Positions 36,779-45,325 of a stretch of 64,000 bases of DNA are shown piece after piece. This stretch comes from Clostridioides difficile_D. GTDB lineage: Bacteria > Bacillota > Clostridia > Peptostreptococcales > Peptostreptococcaceae. Below the pieces are notes generated by a model. That model made no database searches and was not told where the DNA came from. It saw only the letters and a program-made list of their open reading frames with translations. The DNA lies in the NCBI GenBank assembly GCA_945861085.1, contig OX244046.1, forward strand, positions 1,550,001 to 1,614,000, written 5' to 3'. How positions within the stretch are numbered: the first letter of the stretch is position 1; each line of letters begins with the position of its first letter. The translations under genes were made by a program, and so were the position numbers.

Positions 36779-37438
36779 ATGAAACATATATTACAGGCAG
36801 TAGACCATACTATGTTAAAGGCAACAACTACATTGAAAGACATTAAAACTCTGTGTGATGAAGCTATAAGAATGAATGTAGCATCAGTTTGTATACCACC
36901 ATCATATGTAAAAAGTGCTACTGAGTATTTAAATGGAAGAGTAAATATTTGTACAGTAATAGGTTTCCCTTTAGGGTATCAAACTACTAAAACAAAGGTA
37001 TTTGAGGCAAAAGATGCTATTGAAAATGGAGCAGTTGAAATTGACATGGTTGTAAATATTTCTGATATAAAAAATGAGGAATATGAAAAAATAGAAAATG
37101 AAATAAGGGAAATAAAAAGTGTTGTTGGAGATAAGGTATTAAAAGTAATTATAGAGACATGTTATCTGAATGAATCTGAAAAAATAAAGATGTGTGAAAT
37201 AGTAACAAATTCAGGTGCGGATTTTATAAAGACATCAACTGGTATGGGAACAAGTGGAGCAACTCTAGAAGATATAAAACTTATGAAAAAGCACATTGGT
37301 GAAGGTGTTAAGATAAAGGCTGCTGGAGGGATAAAATCAATATCTGATGCAGAAAAATTCATAGAAGCAGGTGCACAAAGGTTAGGCACAAGTTCAATAT
37401 GTAAAATATTAAATAGCGAAAATCCAATGGAATATTAA
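36779..37438 (+). CDS. deoC: Deoxyribose-phosphate aldolase (DeoC)
   Basis: A 219-aa class I aldolase that splits 2-deoxyribose-5-phosphate into acetaldehyde and glyceraldehyde-3-phosphate. Motifs: DHTMLKATTT, VIGFPLGYQTTKTK, the Schiff-base Lys in DFIKTSTGMG, and KAAGGIKS. AGGAGG precedes the ATG. No other nucleoside-catabolism gene lies nearby. Confidence 0.95.
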   Translation: MKHILQAVDHTMLKATTTLKDIKTLCDEAIRMNVASVCIPPSYVKSATEYLNGRVNICTVIGFPLGYQTTKTKVFEAKDAIENGAVEIDMVVNISDIKNEEYEKIENEIREIKSVVGDKVLKVIIETCYLNESEKIKMCEIVTNSGADFIKTSTGMGTSGATLEDIKLMKKHIGEGVKIKAAGGIKSISDAEKFIEAGAQRLGTSSICKILNSENPMEY

Positions 37439-37582
37439 ATATTTTATATGGACTAATAATTGTATAATTAGTAGTAATTTAAATGATTGTAAATAGATAT
37501 AATAAAAAAAGATGTGAATTTTTAAATAGAATATTCTAAAATATTAGATAATCTAAACGTAAATTTGATAAATATTATTAAT

Positions 37583-37640
37583 ATATTATGAATTAAAAAA
37601 TCCAATAGGAAAACCTATTGGATTTTTTAATTCATAATAT
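37583..37640 (+). terminator. Very long perfect hairpin terminator after deoC
   Basis: Two 27-nt arms (37583-37609 and 37614-37640) are exact complements around an AAAA loop. The inner part, TCCAATAGG / CCTATTGGA followed by TTTTTT, is a standard terminator, and the AT-rich outer part extends the symmetry, so it works on both strands. The rest of 37439-37728 is AT-rich with no gene. Confidence 0.85.
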
Positions 37641-37728
37641 ACATATATAGTATGTTAAATATAATATTTTTTAATATCTATCAAAGCTTATTCTTGATAA
37701 AAATTTTCGTATATTTTTTTATTTAATA

Positions 37729-37793
37729 TTGACAGATGTGATATGTTAATATAAGATAGTACTATAGTTAGTTAGTTGAGTAATTAACCAACT
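37729..37793 (+). promoter_or_regulatory. Promoter and operator of the YtrA-type cluster
   Basis: TTGACA (37729-37734), 17-bp spacer, TAAGAT (37752-37757). It is followed by the imperfect palindrome AGTTAGTTGAGT / AATTAACCAACT (37770-37793), a likely site for the GntR protein encoded next. Confidence 0.65.
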
Positions 37794-37809
37794 TGGAAAG
37801 GAGGAACCT

Positions 37810-38178
37810 ATGAGATTAGTATTAAACAATGAAGAACCTATATTTATTCAAATAGCACGAGCAATTGAAGATGAGATACTGTCAAATGGAATAAAAGAAG
37901 AAGAACAGGTTCCATCAACAACAGAGCTTTCAAAGCTTTATAAAATTAATCCAGCTACAGTATTAAAAGGTATAAATATATTGGTTGATAAGAATATTTT
38001 ATACAAAAAGAGGGGGATAGGGATGTTTGTATCAGAGGGTGCAAAAACTATTATAAAAGAAGCTAGAAAAGAAAATTTTAAACATAATTTCATAAAAAAT
38101 CTACTTCAAGAAGCTGAAAAATTAGAAATAAATAGAGAAGAATTAGTTGATATTATAATTAATTTCAAGGAGGATTAA
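37810..38178 (+). CDS. GntR-family regulator, YtrA subfamily
   Basis: A 122-aa repressor: an N-terminal winged helix (PIFIQIARAIEDEILSNGIK, then VPSTTELSKLYKINPATVLKGI) and only a short C-terminal dimerisation helix pair, as in YtrA. These regulators control adjacent ABC transporters and often respond to cell-wall stress. Three bases separate it from the ATPase gene. AAGGAGG at good spacing. Confidence 0.9.
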   Translation: MRLVLNNEEPIFIQIARAIEDEILSNGIKEEEQVPSTTELSKLYKINPATVLKGINILVDKNILYKKRGIGMFVSEGAKTIIKEARKENFKHNFIKNLLQEAEKLEINREELVDIIINFKED

Positions 38179-38181
38179 CAT

Positions 38182-39057
38182 ATGAGTAGTTCTATTAAGA
38201 TAGAAAATTTATCTCACAGTTTTAAAAAACAAAATGTCTTTAATAATATGTCTTTAAACTTTGAAAAAAATAAGATATATGGTTTATTAGGTAAGAATGG
38301 AGCTGGAAAAACCACATTATTAAATATAATGGTAAATCAGTTAATTCAAAATGAAGGTGAGATAGAAATATTAGGAAAGAACCTAAAGGAAGATGTAAAA
38401 GTCTTGGAAGAAGTTTGCATTGTGAGGGAAAAAGAATTTTATAGCCCAGATTTTAAAGTAGGTCAGGTATTTGAATTTTCTTCTAGTTTCTATAAAAACT
38501 ACGATAAGGGGTTAGAAGCAGAATTATGTAAATATTTTGATTTAAATACTAAAAAAAAGTATAAACAATTGTCAAGAGGGATGAAAACCATACTTTCAAA
38601 TATAATAGGTATTTGTTCTAATTCAGCTATTACTATATTTGATGAGCCAACAATTGGTTTAGATGCAGTAAATAGACAAGAGTTTTATAACATAATTTTA
38701 GATAATTATATAAAAAATCCAAGGACAATAATAATATCAACTCATTTGATTGATGAAATAGATGATTTATTGGAACATGTAATAATATTAAATGAGGGAA
38801 AAATTATTATAGATGAAGAAATTGATGTTATAAAACAAAAAGCTCATTATATTACTGGAAATAAAGAAGAGTTAGAAAAATTAGAATGTATAAAAAATAT
38901 AAAGCCTAAAAAGGCATTTGGAAATACAATTGCTTATTTTTACTATGGTGACTTTAGTGAAAATGATGAAAAAGTACTTAAAAATTCAAATATTGATGTA
39001 GGATACATGGGACTACAAGATATGTTTGTTAACATGACTAAGAAGGAGGGATTGTAA
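38182..39057 (+). CDS. ABC transporter ATPase of the YtrA cluster
   Basis: A 291-aa ATPase. Walker A GKNGAGKTT, signature LSRGMKTI (Arg replaces the second Gly), Walker B ITIFDEP and ISTHLIDEIDD. It pairs with the following membrane protein, most likely in export or antimicrobial-peptide resistance. Confidence 0.88.
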   Translation: MSSSIKIENLSHSFKKQNVFNNMSLNFEKNKIYGLLGKNGAGKTTLLNIMVNQLIQNEGEIEILGKNLKEDVKVLEEVCIVREKEFYSPDFKVGQVFEFSSSFYKNYDKGLEAELCKYFDLNTKKKYKQLSRGMKTILSNIIGICSNSAITIFDEPTIGLDAVNRQEFYNIILDNYIKNPRTIIISTHLIDEIDDLLEHVIILNEGKIIIDEEIDVIKQKAHYITGNKEELEKLECIKNIKPKKAFGNTIAYFYYGDFSENDEKVLKNSNIDVGYMGLQDMFVNMTKKEGL

Positions 39058-39852
39058 TTGAATGAATTAAAGCCATATATAAAATTTTTTAATAAAAATA
39101 CTAAGTTATATATAATTATGTTTGTAATTATGGGAATTCTTATGAACATTTTGCCAGTATTTATCCTCAAAATTTTTGGTGAATTATCTAAAAATAATTT
39201 ATCTACAATTGTGAATCCTATTTTTACCTATATAGCTATACTGATATTTGTGTATGGAGTAAATATAGCAAATAAAGATTTTTCAGGAGCTTTAAGTATA
39301 AGAGCAGATAGAAAAAGTTGTATAAAAGCTATTGTGATGGATTTAATTATTTTAAGCTTTGTAATTTCTATTATAGGTATAATTTTGATTTTTTTATCAA
39401 AGTTATTTATAGAAATTATGACAGGTTACAGTATAGACTTATCAGTTTTACTAAATAGAGATATGATTTGGACGTCTATATCTGCACTAATAGAGCCTTC
39501 AACATCAAGTATACCGCTAACTTATTTAAATTATTTTGCACAAATATGTATAAATGAAATATGTATAGGTCTTATAGGAGCATTATTGGGTGCTTTTACA
39601 TATAGGGTTAGAAAGGCTACTAGTGTTACTATATTGATAGGATTACCTATACTAATTATAATTTATATAGTTAATTTTGCAACTAAAAATATGCATAAGA
39701 TACTGATGTTTTTAGAAAAAATTATTTATTCATTTCAGAATCCTTTTATTTTATTCGGAACAAAAGTAGGAATTATAGTTATTTGTATAATATTTATAAT
39801 TTTACTACTTAGAAAGGCACCAATTAAAGATTATGCAAATGACTTATTATAA
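39058..39852 (+). CDS. ABC-2-type membrane subunit
   Basis: A 264-aa hydrophobic protein with about six helices, encoded directly after the ATPase gene with a TTG start behind GAAGGAGGG. No conserved motif was recognised beyond the ABC-2 layout. Its context makes it the permease of the YtrA-controlled exporter. Confidence 0.75.
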   Translation: MNELKPYIKFFNKNTKLYIIMFVIMGILMNILPVFILKIFGELSKNNLSTIVNPIFTYIAILIFVYGVNIANKDFSGALSIRADRKSCIKAIVMDLIILSFVISIIGIILIFLSKLFIEIMTGYSIDLSVLLNRDMIWTSISALIEPSTSSIPLTYLNYFAQICINEICIGLIGALLGAFTYRVRKATSVTILIGLPILIIIYIVNFATKNMHKILMFLEKIIYSFQNPFILFGTKVGIIVICIIFIILLLRKAPIKDYANDLL

Positions 39853-39863
39853 GTAAAATAAAG

Positions 39864-39897
39864 AGACTGTCTCAAAATAGAGATAAGTCTTTTTTAT
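39864..39897 (+). terminator. Terminator after the YtrA-type cluster
   Basis: AGACTGTCTC pairs imperfectly with GAGATAAGTCT, followed by TTTTTT. Confidence 0.7.
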
Positions 39898-39930
39898 TGT
39901 TGAAATGATTAAAATATATTTTATTTCATA

Positions 39931-39977
39931 CAAAAAAGAGTGCCTCATGAACTAAAAAGTTCACCTTGAGATACCCC
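39931..39977 (-). terminator. Terminator of the MATE gene
   Basis: Read on the minus strand, GGTATCTCAAGGTGAACT pairs with AGTTCATGAGGCACTC, followed by TTTTTTG. Confidence 0.65.
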
Positions 39978-40004
39978 TTCATTAGTTTTAATAAATATTG
40001 ATTT

Positions 40005-41330
40005 TTAATAATTGTATCTACCTTTATATTTTTTTATAAATAGAATAGATATAAATATAGTTAGAATTTCAGCAAATGGAACAGTAAGCCATAATCCAGT
40101 TAGGTTCAACATAGGAGGAAGAATTATGATTCCTATGATTATAAAAACAAAGGCACGACTAAAAGATATAATAGCTGAAATTTTTCCATTGTGAAATGCT
40201 GTAAAAAATCCTGATGCAAATATATTTATACCAACAAATAAAAAAGCAAAGGCAAATATTTTTAATCCTTGTAAGGCTAACTCAAATACTGTGTTGTCTG
40301 GATTTACAAAAATACTAACAATAAATGGTGCAAAAACTAAAGCAATAATAAACACTAAAATAGAAGAAACAAATATGAATTTTAGAGAATATTTAAATGT
40401 TTCTCTTAACTTATCATTGTTTTCAGCACCAAAATTATAACTTATTAATGGAGATACTCCAGCAGCAAATCCTAAATAAACTGATGTCATTAGAAAATGA
40501 GCATACAATACTATTGTAAGAGCAGCAAGTCCATTTTCTCCTGCTAATTTTAAAGCCACTATATTAAATAAGAATGTTGTAATTCCTGTAGACAATTCTG
40601 TAACCATTTCAGAAGAACCATTTATCATAGTATCTCTTATAAGCCTAAAATCAGTTTTTGGTTTTCTTAGTTTTAATGTAGATTTACTTGATAAAAAGTA
40701 GATAATACCTAAAATACAAGTTAAAATAATACCTATAGCAGTTGCAACTGCAGCGCCTAAAAGACCCATTCCAAAATATTTAATAAATACATAATCTAAT
40801 ATTATATTTGTAACACCACCAATGACTGATAGAAATAAACTAAACTTAGAATTTCCATCAGTTCTTGCAAAGTATTCAAATATAAATTTTAAAATATAAA
40901 ATGGTGTACATAAAATTATAACTTTACCATAAGTTATACAATATGGTAGTAACTTATCTGTCGCTCCAAGCAAAATAGATATTTCTTTGATGAAAAAGTA
41001 TGAGATTATTGTGAATAAAGTTCCAACAATCAATGAAAACAAAACTATAAAAGAAAATGTATAGTTGGCTTCATCTTGTCTATTTTCACCCATACGTATA
41101 GAAACTATAGCTCCTCCACCAGTTGCCATCATTATTCCAAATCCACAAACAAGGTTGATTATAGGTAGTACAATATTTATACTAGCAAGAGCATTTGAAC
41201 CAACTAATGTTGATACAAAGATACCATCTATTATTGTGTATAAAGATATAAATATCATGGATATAATTGCAGGAGAAACAAATTTTAGAAATTCAAAAGT
41301 AGTGAATTTTCTTGTAAATAAATTTTCCAT
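40005..41330 (-). CDS. MATE-family efflux transporter
   Basis: A 441-aa multidrug/MOP-type exporter with twelve predicted helices in two halves. The first half starts FLKFVSPAIISMIFISLY with the typical IVDGIF-like segment (IIDGIFVS). It is expected to export cationic compounds using Na+ or H+. AAAGGAGG precedes the ATG. Its promoter has the stretched spacer of MerR-activated genes, so it is probably inducible by drug. Confidence 0.9.
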   Translation of the reverse strand: MENLFTRKFTTFEFLKFVSPAIISMIFISLYTIIDGIFVSTLVGSNALASINIVLPIINLVCGFGIMMATGGGAIVSIRMGENRQDEANYTFSFIVLFSLIVGTLFTIISYFFIKEISILLGATDKLLPYCITYGKVIILCTPFYILKFIFEYFARTDGNSKFSLFLSVIGGVTNIILDYVFIKYFGMGLLGAAVATAIGIILTCILGIIYFLSSKSTLKLRKPKTDFRLIRDTMINGSSEMVTELSTGITTFLFNIVALKLAGENGLAALTIVLYAHFLMTSVYLGFAAGVSPLISYNFGAENNDKLRETFKYSLKFIFVSSILVFIIALVFAPFIVSIFVNPDNTVFELALQGLKIFAFAFLFVGINIFASGFFTAFHNGKISAIISFSRAFVFIIIGIIILPPMLNLTGLWLTVPFAEILTIFISILFIKKYKGRYNY

Positions 41331-41361
41331 AAATTTTACCTCCTTTTATTATTCTCTATAT

Positions 41362-41392
41362 ATAATAAGCTATATAGTAACTATATAGTCAA
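41362..41392 (-). promoter_or_regulatory. MerR-type promoter of the MATE gene
   Basis: On the minus strand TTGACT (41387-41392) and TATTAT (41362-41367) are 19 bp apart, the overlong spacing used by MerR-family activators. The spacer contains the dyad CTATATAGTAACTATATAG (41370-41388, plus strand). Nearly the same dyad lies before both merR copies at 56.7 and 63.9 kb. Bases 41393-41752 have no gene. Confidence 0.7.
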
Positions 41393-41752
41393 GAAAAATT
41401 TTATTTATACGATAAACAGCTTAAAATGAACAAAAAATCATATTGAAATGAGTTAGTATAATGATAATTAATAAGCTTATATTAGTAAAAATAGATATAT
41501 TGTATTAGTAAAATTTAACTGCTTCTTAAGAAAATCTTTAGAAATATATGTATATAATCTTAAGATTTACAATCTATTATATAGATATAAGATTTTGTCT
41601 GAAAAGAAATATATTTTAACTGTATATCTTTTATACAACTTATTTTAAATTAGCTCTTATTTATTAAATATAATGACTTTAATATAGAAGATAAGTTATT
41701 TTCATTTCAAGCAACGATTTTATATACTATATAGATTCTAGGAGTGTGAGAT

Positions 41753-42337
41753 ATGAAAAGGTTTTTTGTAATGGTTTTAGGATGTATCTTTGTTTTAGGT
41801 ATGATTTCTGGTTGTAGCAAAAAAGAATCTAAGCCAGTAGAAACAAATAAGAATAATAGTGAATGGTTTAATAATTTAGAGACGGAGGATGTTGATGGAA
41901 ATAAGGTAACAAAAGAGATATTTTCAGATAAAGAGCTTACTCTTATTAATGTCTGGACTACTTGGTGTGGACCATGTGTAGGTGAAATGCCAGAACTTGA
42001 AGCATTATCAAAAGAATATGAGAGTAATAATTCAAATGTAGCTGTAAAGGGATTAGTTGTAGAAGTCGACGAAACTGATGTGAGAATTGGTCTTTCAAAT
42101 GAAGAGAAAAATTTAGTTAAAGACATTATGAAAAAATCAGGTGCAACTTATCAACAATTGACTGTCTCTGAAGGACTTAAAAAAACTGATTTTAAGAGAA
42201 TTATAGAGTTTCCAACTACCTATTTTGTAGACAAGAAAGGAAACTTTGTGGGTGAAAAGGTCACAGGTGCAAATAGTAAGGAAGAGTGGAAAAAAATTAT
42301 AGATGAAAGACTAAAAATGGTAAAAGCCAATGGGTAA
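41753..42337 (+). CDS. TlpA-like thioredoxin-fold lipoprotein
   Basis: A 194-aa extracytoplasmic redox lipoprotein. Lipobox MISGCSKK; thioredoxin fold with the active-site WTTWCGPCVGEMPELE (CxxC) and the cis-Pro segment EFPTTYFVD. It should reduce or oxidise thiols outside the membrane. AGGAGTG precedes the ATG. Overlaps the next small gene by 8 nt; the two genes that follow form one redox module with it. Confidence 0.92.
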   Translation: MKRFFVMVLGCIFVLGMISGCSKKESKPVETNKNNSEWFNNLETEDVDGNKVTKEIFSDKELTLINVWTTWCGPCVGEMPELEALSKEYESNNSNVAVKGLVVEVDETDVRIGLSNEEKNLVKDIMKKSGATYQQLTVSEGLKKTDFKRIIEFPTTYFVDKKGNFVGEKVTGANSKEEWKKIIDERLKMVKANG

Positions 42338-42479
42338 CTTTATTAAAGATAATAAAAAAGGCATTTCTATTATTGCAATTAGTATTATATTTATTGTATT
42401 AGGTACATATCGTGGAGAAGCAAATACAGTATTAACTAAAGCAATTATGATTTGTCTTGAGTGTATCGGGATTGGTTAG
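42330..42479 (+). CDS. CD1871A-family CXXC mini membrane protein
   Basis: A 49-aa protein with a single membrane helix (ISIIAISIIFIVLG), followed by a short external part with ICLECIGIG, a CxxC pair. It matches the small CXXC proteins that accompany TlpA and polyferredoxin genes in clostridia. It starts within the end of the tlpA-like gene and ends 10 nt before the next start. Probably relays electrons between the membrane [4Fe-4S] protein and TlpA; inferred. Confidence 0.8.
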   Translation: MGNFIKDNKKGISIIAISIIFIVLGTYRGEANTVLTKAIMICLECIGIG

Positions 42480-42489
42480 GAGAAGATGT

Positions 42490-43380
42490 ATGAAATTATT
42501 ATCTAAGATAACTAATAATATAAGACTTATTACTCAAGTTGCATTTACAGCATTAACAAATGGATATATAAATGGATTTTTAGAAGGGACTATATATGGA
42601 GGAGAAAGTAAAAAATTGTGTATACCTGGATTGAATTGTTATTCATGTCCAGGTGCACTTGGTGCATGTCCGATAGGTTCGCTACAAGCAGTTTTATCAA
42701 GCCGAGAGTATAAATTCTCATTTTATGTTGTTGGTTTTTTAATGGCATTTGGTGCTTTTTTTGGCAGATTTGTTTGTGGATGGCTTTGCCCTTTTGGACT
42801 TGTTCAAGATTTGTTATATAAAATACCATTTCCAGTAAAAATAAAAAAAGTTTATGGTGATAAATATATAAAATATTTAAAGTACATGGTATTAATAATA
42901 TTTGTAATTATTTTACCAGTTGCTGTTGTAAATGTAGCAGGAGGAGGAAACCCTTGGTTTTGTAAGTGGATTTGCCCTTCAGGCACACTTTTGGGAGGAA
43001 TACCACTCATTTTAGAAAATGAGAGTTTAAAAGAATCAATCGGATTCTTATTTAGCTGGAAGTTGAGTATTTTGGTATTGATATTGCTGATATCAATAAT
43101 GATTTATAGACCATTTTGTAGATATGTATGCCCTTTGGGAGCAATTTATAGCTTTTTTAATCCTATTTCAATATATAGATTTAAAATTGATAAAGATAAA
43201 TGTACTAATTGCACAGCATGTCAATCAAAATGTAAGCTTGATATACCAGTATATAAAGATATAAATAGTCTAGATTGTATCAGATGTGGTGAATGTATAA
43301 AAGTTTGTCCACATAATGCAATTACTACAACTTTTTCAAAAAATATAAAAGAGAAAAATATTTCTACAAAAAAAGTATAG
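42490..43380 (+). CDS. NapH/CcoG-like membrane [4Fe-4S] protein
   Basis: A 296-aa membrane protein with about four helices and many Cys. It has CYSCPGALGACPIG, three C-x3-CP motifs (CGWLCPFG, CKWICPSG, CRYVCPLG) and a C-terminal two-cluster ferredoxin domain (CTNCTACQSKCKL, CIRCGECIKVCPHN). Such proteins carry electrons across the membrane. I use ATG 42490 behind TTAGGAGA, since the upstream TTG (42457) lies within the preceding gene. Confidence 0.9.
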   Translation: MKLLSKITNNIRLITQVAFTALTNGYINGFLEGTIYGGESKKLCIPGLNCYSCPGALGACPIGSLQAVLSSREYKFSFYVVGFLMAFGAFFGRFVCGWLCPFGLVQDLLYKIPFPVKIKKVYGDKYIKYLKYMVLIIFVIILPVAVVNVAGGGNPWFCKWICPSGTLLGGIPLILENESLKESIGFLFSWKLSILVLILLISIMIYRPFCRYVCPLGAIYSFFNPISIYRFKIDKDKCTNCTACQSKCKLDIPVYKDINSLDCIRCGECIKVCPHNAITTTFSKNIKEKNISTKKV

Positions 43381-43394
43381 GGAGAGATAATTTA

Positions 43395-43964
43395 ATGAAG
43401 AAATTTACTATATATATTATAATGTTTGTAATGTCAACATTAGTATTAGTTGGATGTACCAATAACAATAAGATAAAAAGTGAAGTAGATAATATGTTCA
43501 ATGCAATAAAAACACAAGATTCAGATACTGTAGATAAGTATTTCCCAAAATCAGGATTAGGTAATTTTATATATGAAGATAAAGAAGGATTTAAAATGTA
43601 TTCTAAAAATATGACTTGGGAGATTTTAGATATAAAGAAGAATAAGGATAAAGTGATTATAGATTTGAAAGTTAACAATACTGATATGGTTTCTATCCTA
43701 AAAAAGAATCCTCCTAAACTAGGAGAGATGATGCCAAATCCAACTATGAAAGATATTGATTCCTCAAATAAAAAAGAATTTAATATTAAATTAGAGCTTG
43801 TTAAATCTGGCGACAATTATGTTTGTAAAGTTACCCAAGAATTTTTAATGAAATTGTTAAACGCAATTACTGGAGGTGGTACAGACTATTTGGCTGATTA
43901 CAATAAAGATTACTATAAACAACTTGATGAAGAACAAAAAAATTATGAAAATCAAAGTAGTTAA
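43395..43964 (+). CDS. Putative lipoprotein, NTF2-like
   Basis: A 189-aa lipoprotein with lipobox TLVLVGCTN. The start of the mature part (KSEVDNMFNAIKTQDSDTVDKYF) has the pattern of DUF4878/DUF5105-like NTF2-fold lipoproteins. GGGAGAG precedes the ATG. Fifteen bases after the [4Fe-4S] gene, so part of that operon. Role unknown. Confidence 0.72.
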   Translation: MKKFTIYIIMFVMSTLVLVGCTNNNKIKSEVDNMFNAIKTQDSDTVDKYFPKSGLGNFIYEDKEGFKMYSKNMTWEILDIKKNKDKVIIDLKVNNTDMVSILKKNPPKLGEMMPNPTMKDIDSSNKKEFNIKLELVKSGDNYVCKVTQEFLMKLLNAITGGGTDYLADYNKDYYKQLDEEQKNYENQSS

Positions 43965-44171
43965 TCATAAAGATATAAACTAAATATAAGATAGGTTTAT
44001 AATTGATTATAAGTGCTATTTTATATTTTTTAGAAAATGTAGGAACACAATTCAAAGTTTGCATATTATTGAGGTTCAAATAAGGGGTGTAGACATTTTA
44101 ATTCCTAAAATTAAGAAAATGTAAATAAGTTAGAATCAAAAATGTAAAAGTAAATTTAAAACAATATAAAT

Positions 44172-44212
44172 GTGGTAGAATGAAATTCTTATAGAAGAAT
44201 TTATTCTACCAC
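44172..44212. terminator. Bidirectional hairpin between convergent genes
   Basis: GTGGTAGAAT-G-AAATTCTT pairs with AAGAATTT-A-ATTCTACCAC. It lacks a clear T-run on the plus side. The rest of 43965-44276 shows no gene. Confidence 0.6.
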
Positions 44213-44276
44213 TCTTAGGAATAAGTTATTTCATCTTATTTTATTATCTATAGAGTTATTTACATATATGTATATT

Positions 44277-44924
44277 TTACAGACCAAGATTTTCTCCTAC
44301 TAATATTACTTTTATTTTTTTTGCTGGACGGCTAATTCTTGTAGTGACCATATATGCACAAATGCTTTCAGGACTTGTACAATCTATACAACTTCCAGTA
44401 ATATAACAAGGAGTATTGACATCTTGAAAACGCTGTACAACTGCTGGCGATGCAATTGTTCTAGTTCTTTGTATTGCGTCATCAATGTTTTTTACGATTT
44501 TATTCATACCAGCTACAACTATAACATTTTTTGGACCAAATATCATTGCAGCTACACGATTACCATTTCCATCAATATTGAAGAGTTGTCCATCTTCACT
44601 AATTGCATTACTACTCATCAAAAAAGTATCACATAGAAGTGCTTGACGCATAATTTCAGTTCTTTCTTCTGGAGTTTTTGCTAAATCTCTATCAATAACT
44701 TTAAACCCTTTCTCTCTGATAGCAGTTTGTACGCCAATCTCTTTAAGAGTTTCAGAGCCTCCCCATGATACTACATGATTTTGAGGAATTAAATCTAAAA
44801 TTTGTTGCAAAGCCTCATTTCTAGTTCTACAGTAATAAGCATCAAAATAACGTTTTTTGAGTGCTGTAACAATATGAGGAGCTAGTTTGTCATATCGTTT
44901 TTCTAATGGTGTTTGTCTTATCAT
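44277..44924 (-). CDS. LUD-domain protein (LutC/YkgG-like)
   Basis: A 215-aa protein of the lactate-utilisation LUD family: HVVSWGGSETLKEIG, FLMSSNAISEDGQLFNIDG, and GPKNVIVVAGMNKIV. A C-terminal CITGSCIDCTSP-like Cys cluster is also present. LutC homologues accompany iron-sulfur lactate oxidation complexes, but none is adjacent here, so the role is open. AAGGAGTG at good spacing. Confidence 0.87.
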   Translation of the reverse strand: MIRQTPLEKRYDKLAPHIVTALKKRYFDAYYCRTRNEALQQILDLIPQNHVVSWGGSETLKEIGVQTAIREKGFKVIDRDLAKTPEERTEIMRQALLCDTFLMSSNAISEDGQLFNIDGNGNRVAAMIFGPKNVIVVAGMNKIVKNIDDAIQRTRTIASPAVVQRFQDVNTPCYITGSCIDCTSPESICAYMVTTRISRPAKKIKVILVGENLGL

Positions 44925-44980
44925 AATAAAATCACTCCTTTATTTAAATTTTAATGTTGTAACTATTATGTTAACTAAAC

Positions 44981-45003
44981 TTATACAATATATTATTGTA
45001 TAA
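44981..45003. promoter_or_regulatory. Perfect palindrome upstream of the LUD gene
   Basis: TTATACAATA and TATTGTATAA are exact inverted arms around TAT. It lies about 57 bp before the gene and is a likely operator. The remaining intergenic DNA to 45251 shows nothing. Confidence 0.5.
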
Positions 45004-45251
45004 AACCAACTTTATCATTACTATATTCCTAAGATTATGAAAATAGTTACAATATAGTTATAACATAAATATGTACTTAGTATAAGATTTACTATTAGTT
45101 TTTGACAAATAACTGGATATAGATATACTTATAAAAATATAGTTACTGATATTTTTTATTTTATTTTATATTTATGTAAAATAAAATTGTGAATTATAAG
45201 TAATTATAATTTTGTTTTATAAATAAAGGATTTAAATTTTATAGATTATAA

Positions 45252-45286
45252 AAAATAAAGGTACAATTTAGATGTACCTTTATTTT
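45252..45286 (-). terminator. Terminator after the DUF2935 gene
   Basis: AAAATAAAGGTACA and TGTACCTTTATTTT form a near-perfect stem readable on both strands. Confidence 0.75.
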
Positions 45287-45325
45287 CCTTAAACATGTAA
45301 AGAGTATTTTAAAAGTATTTTTTAA

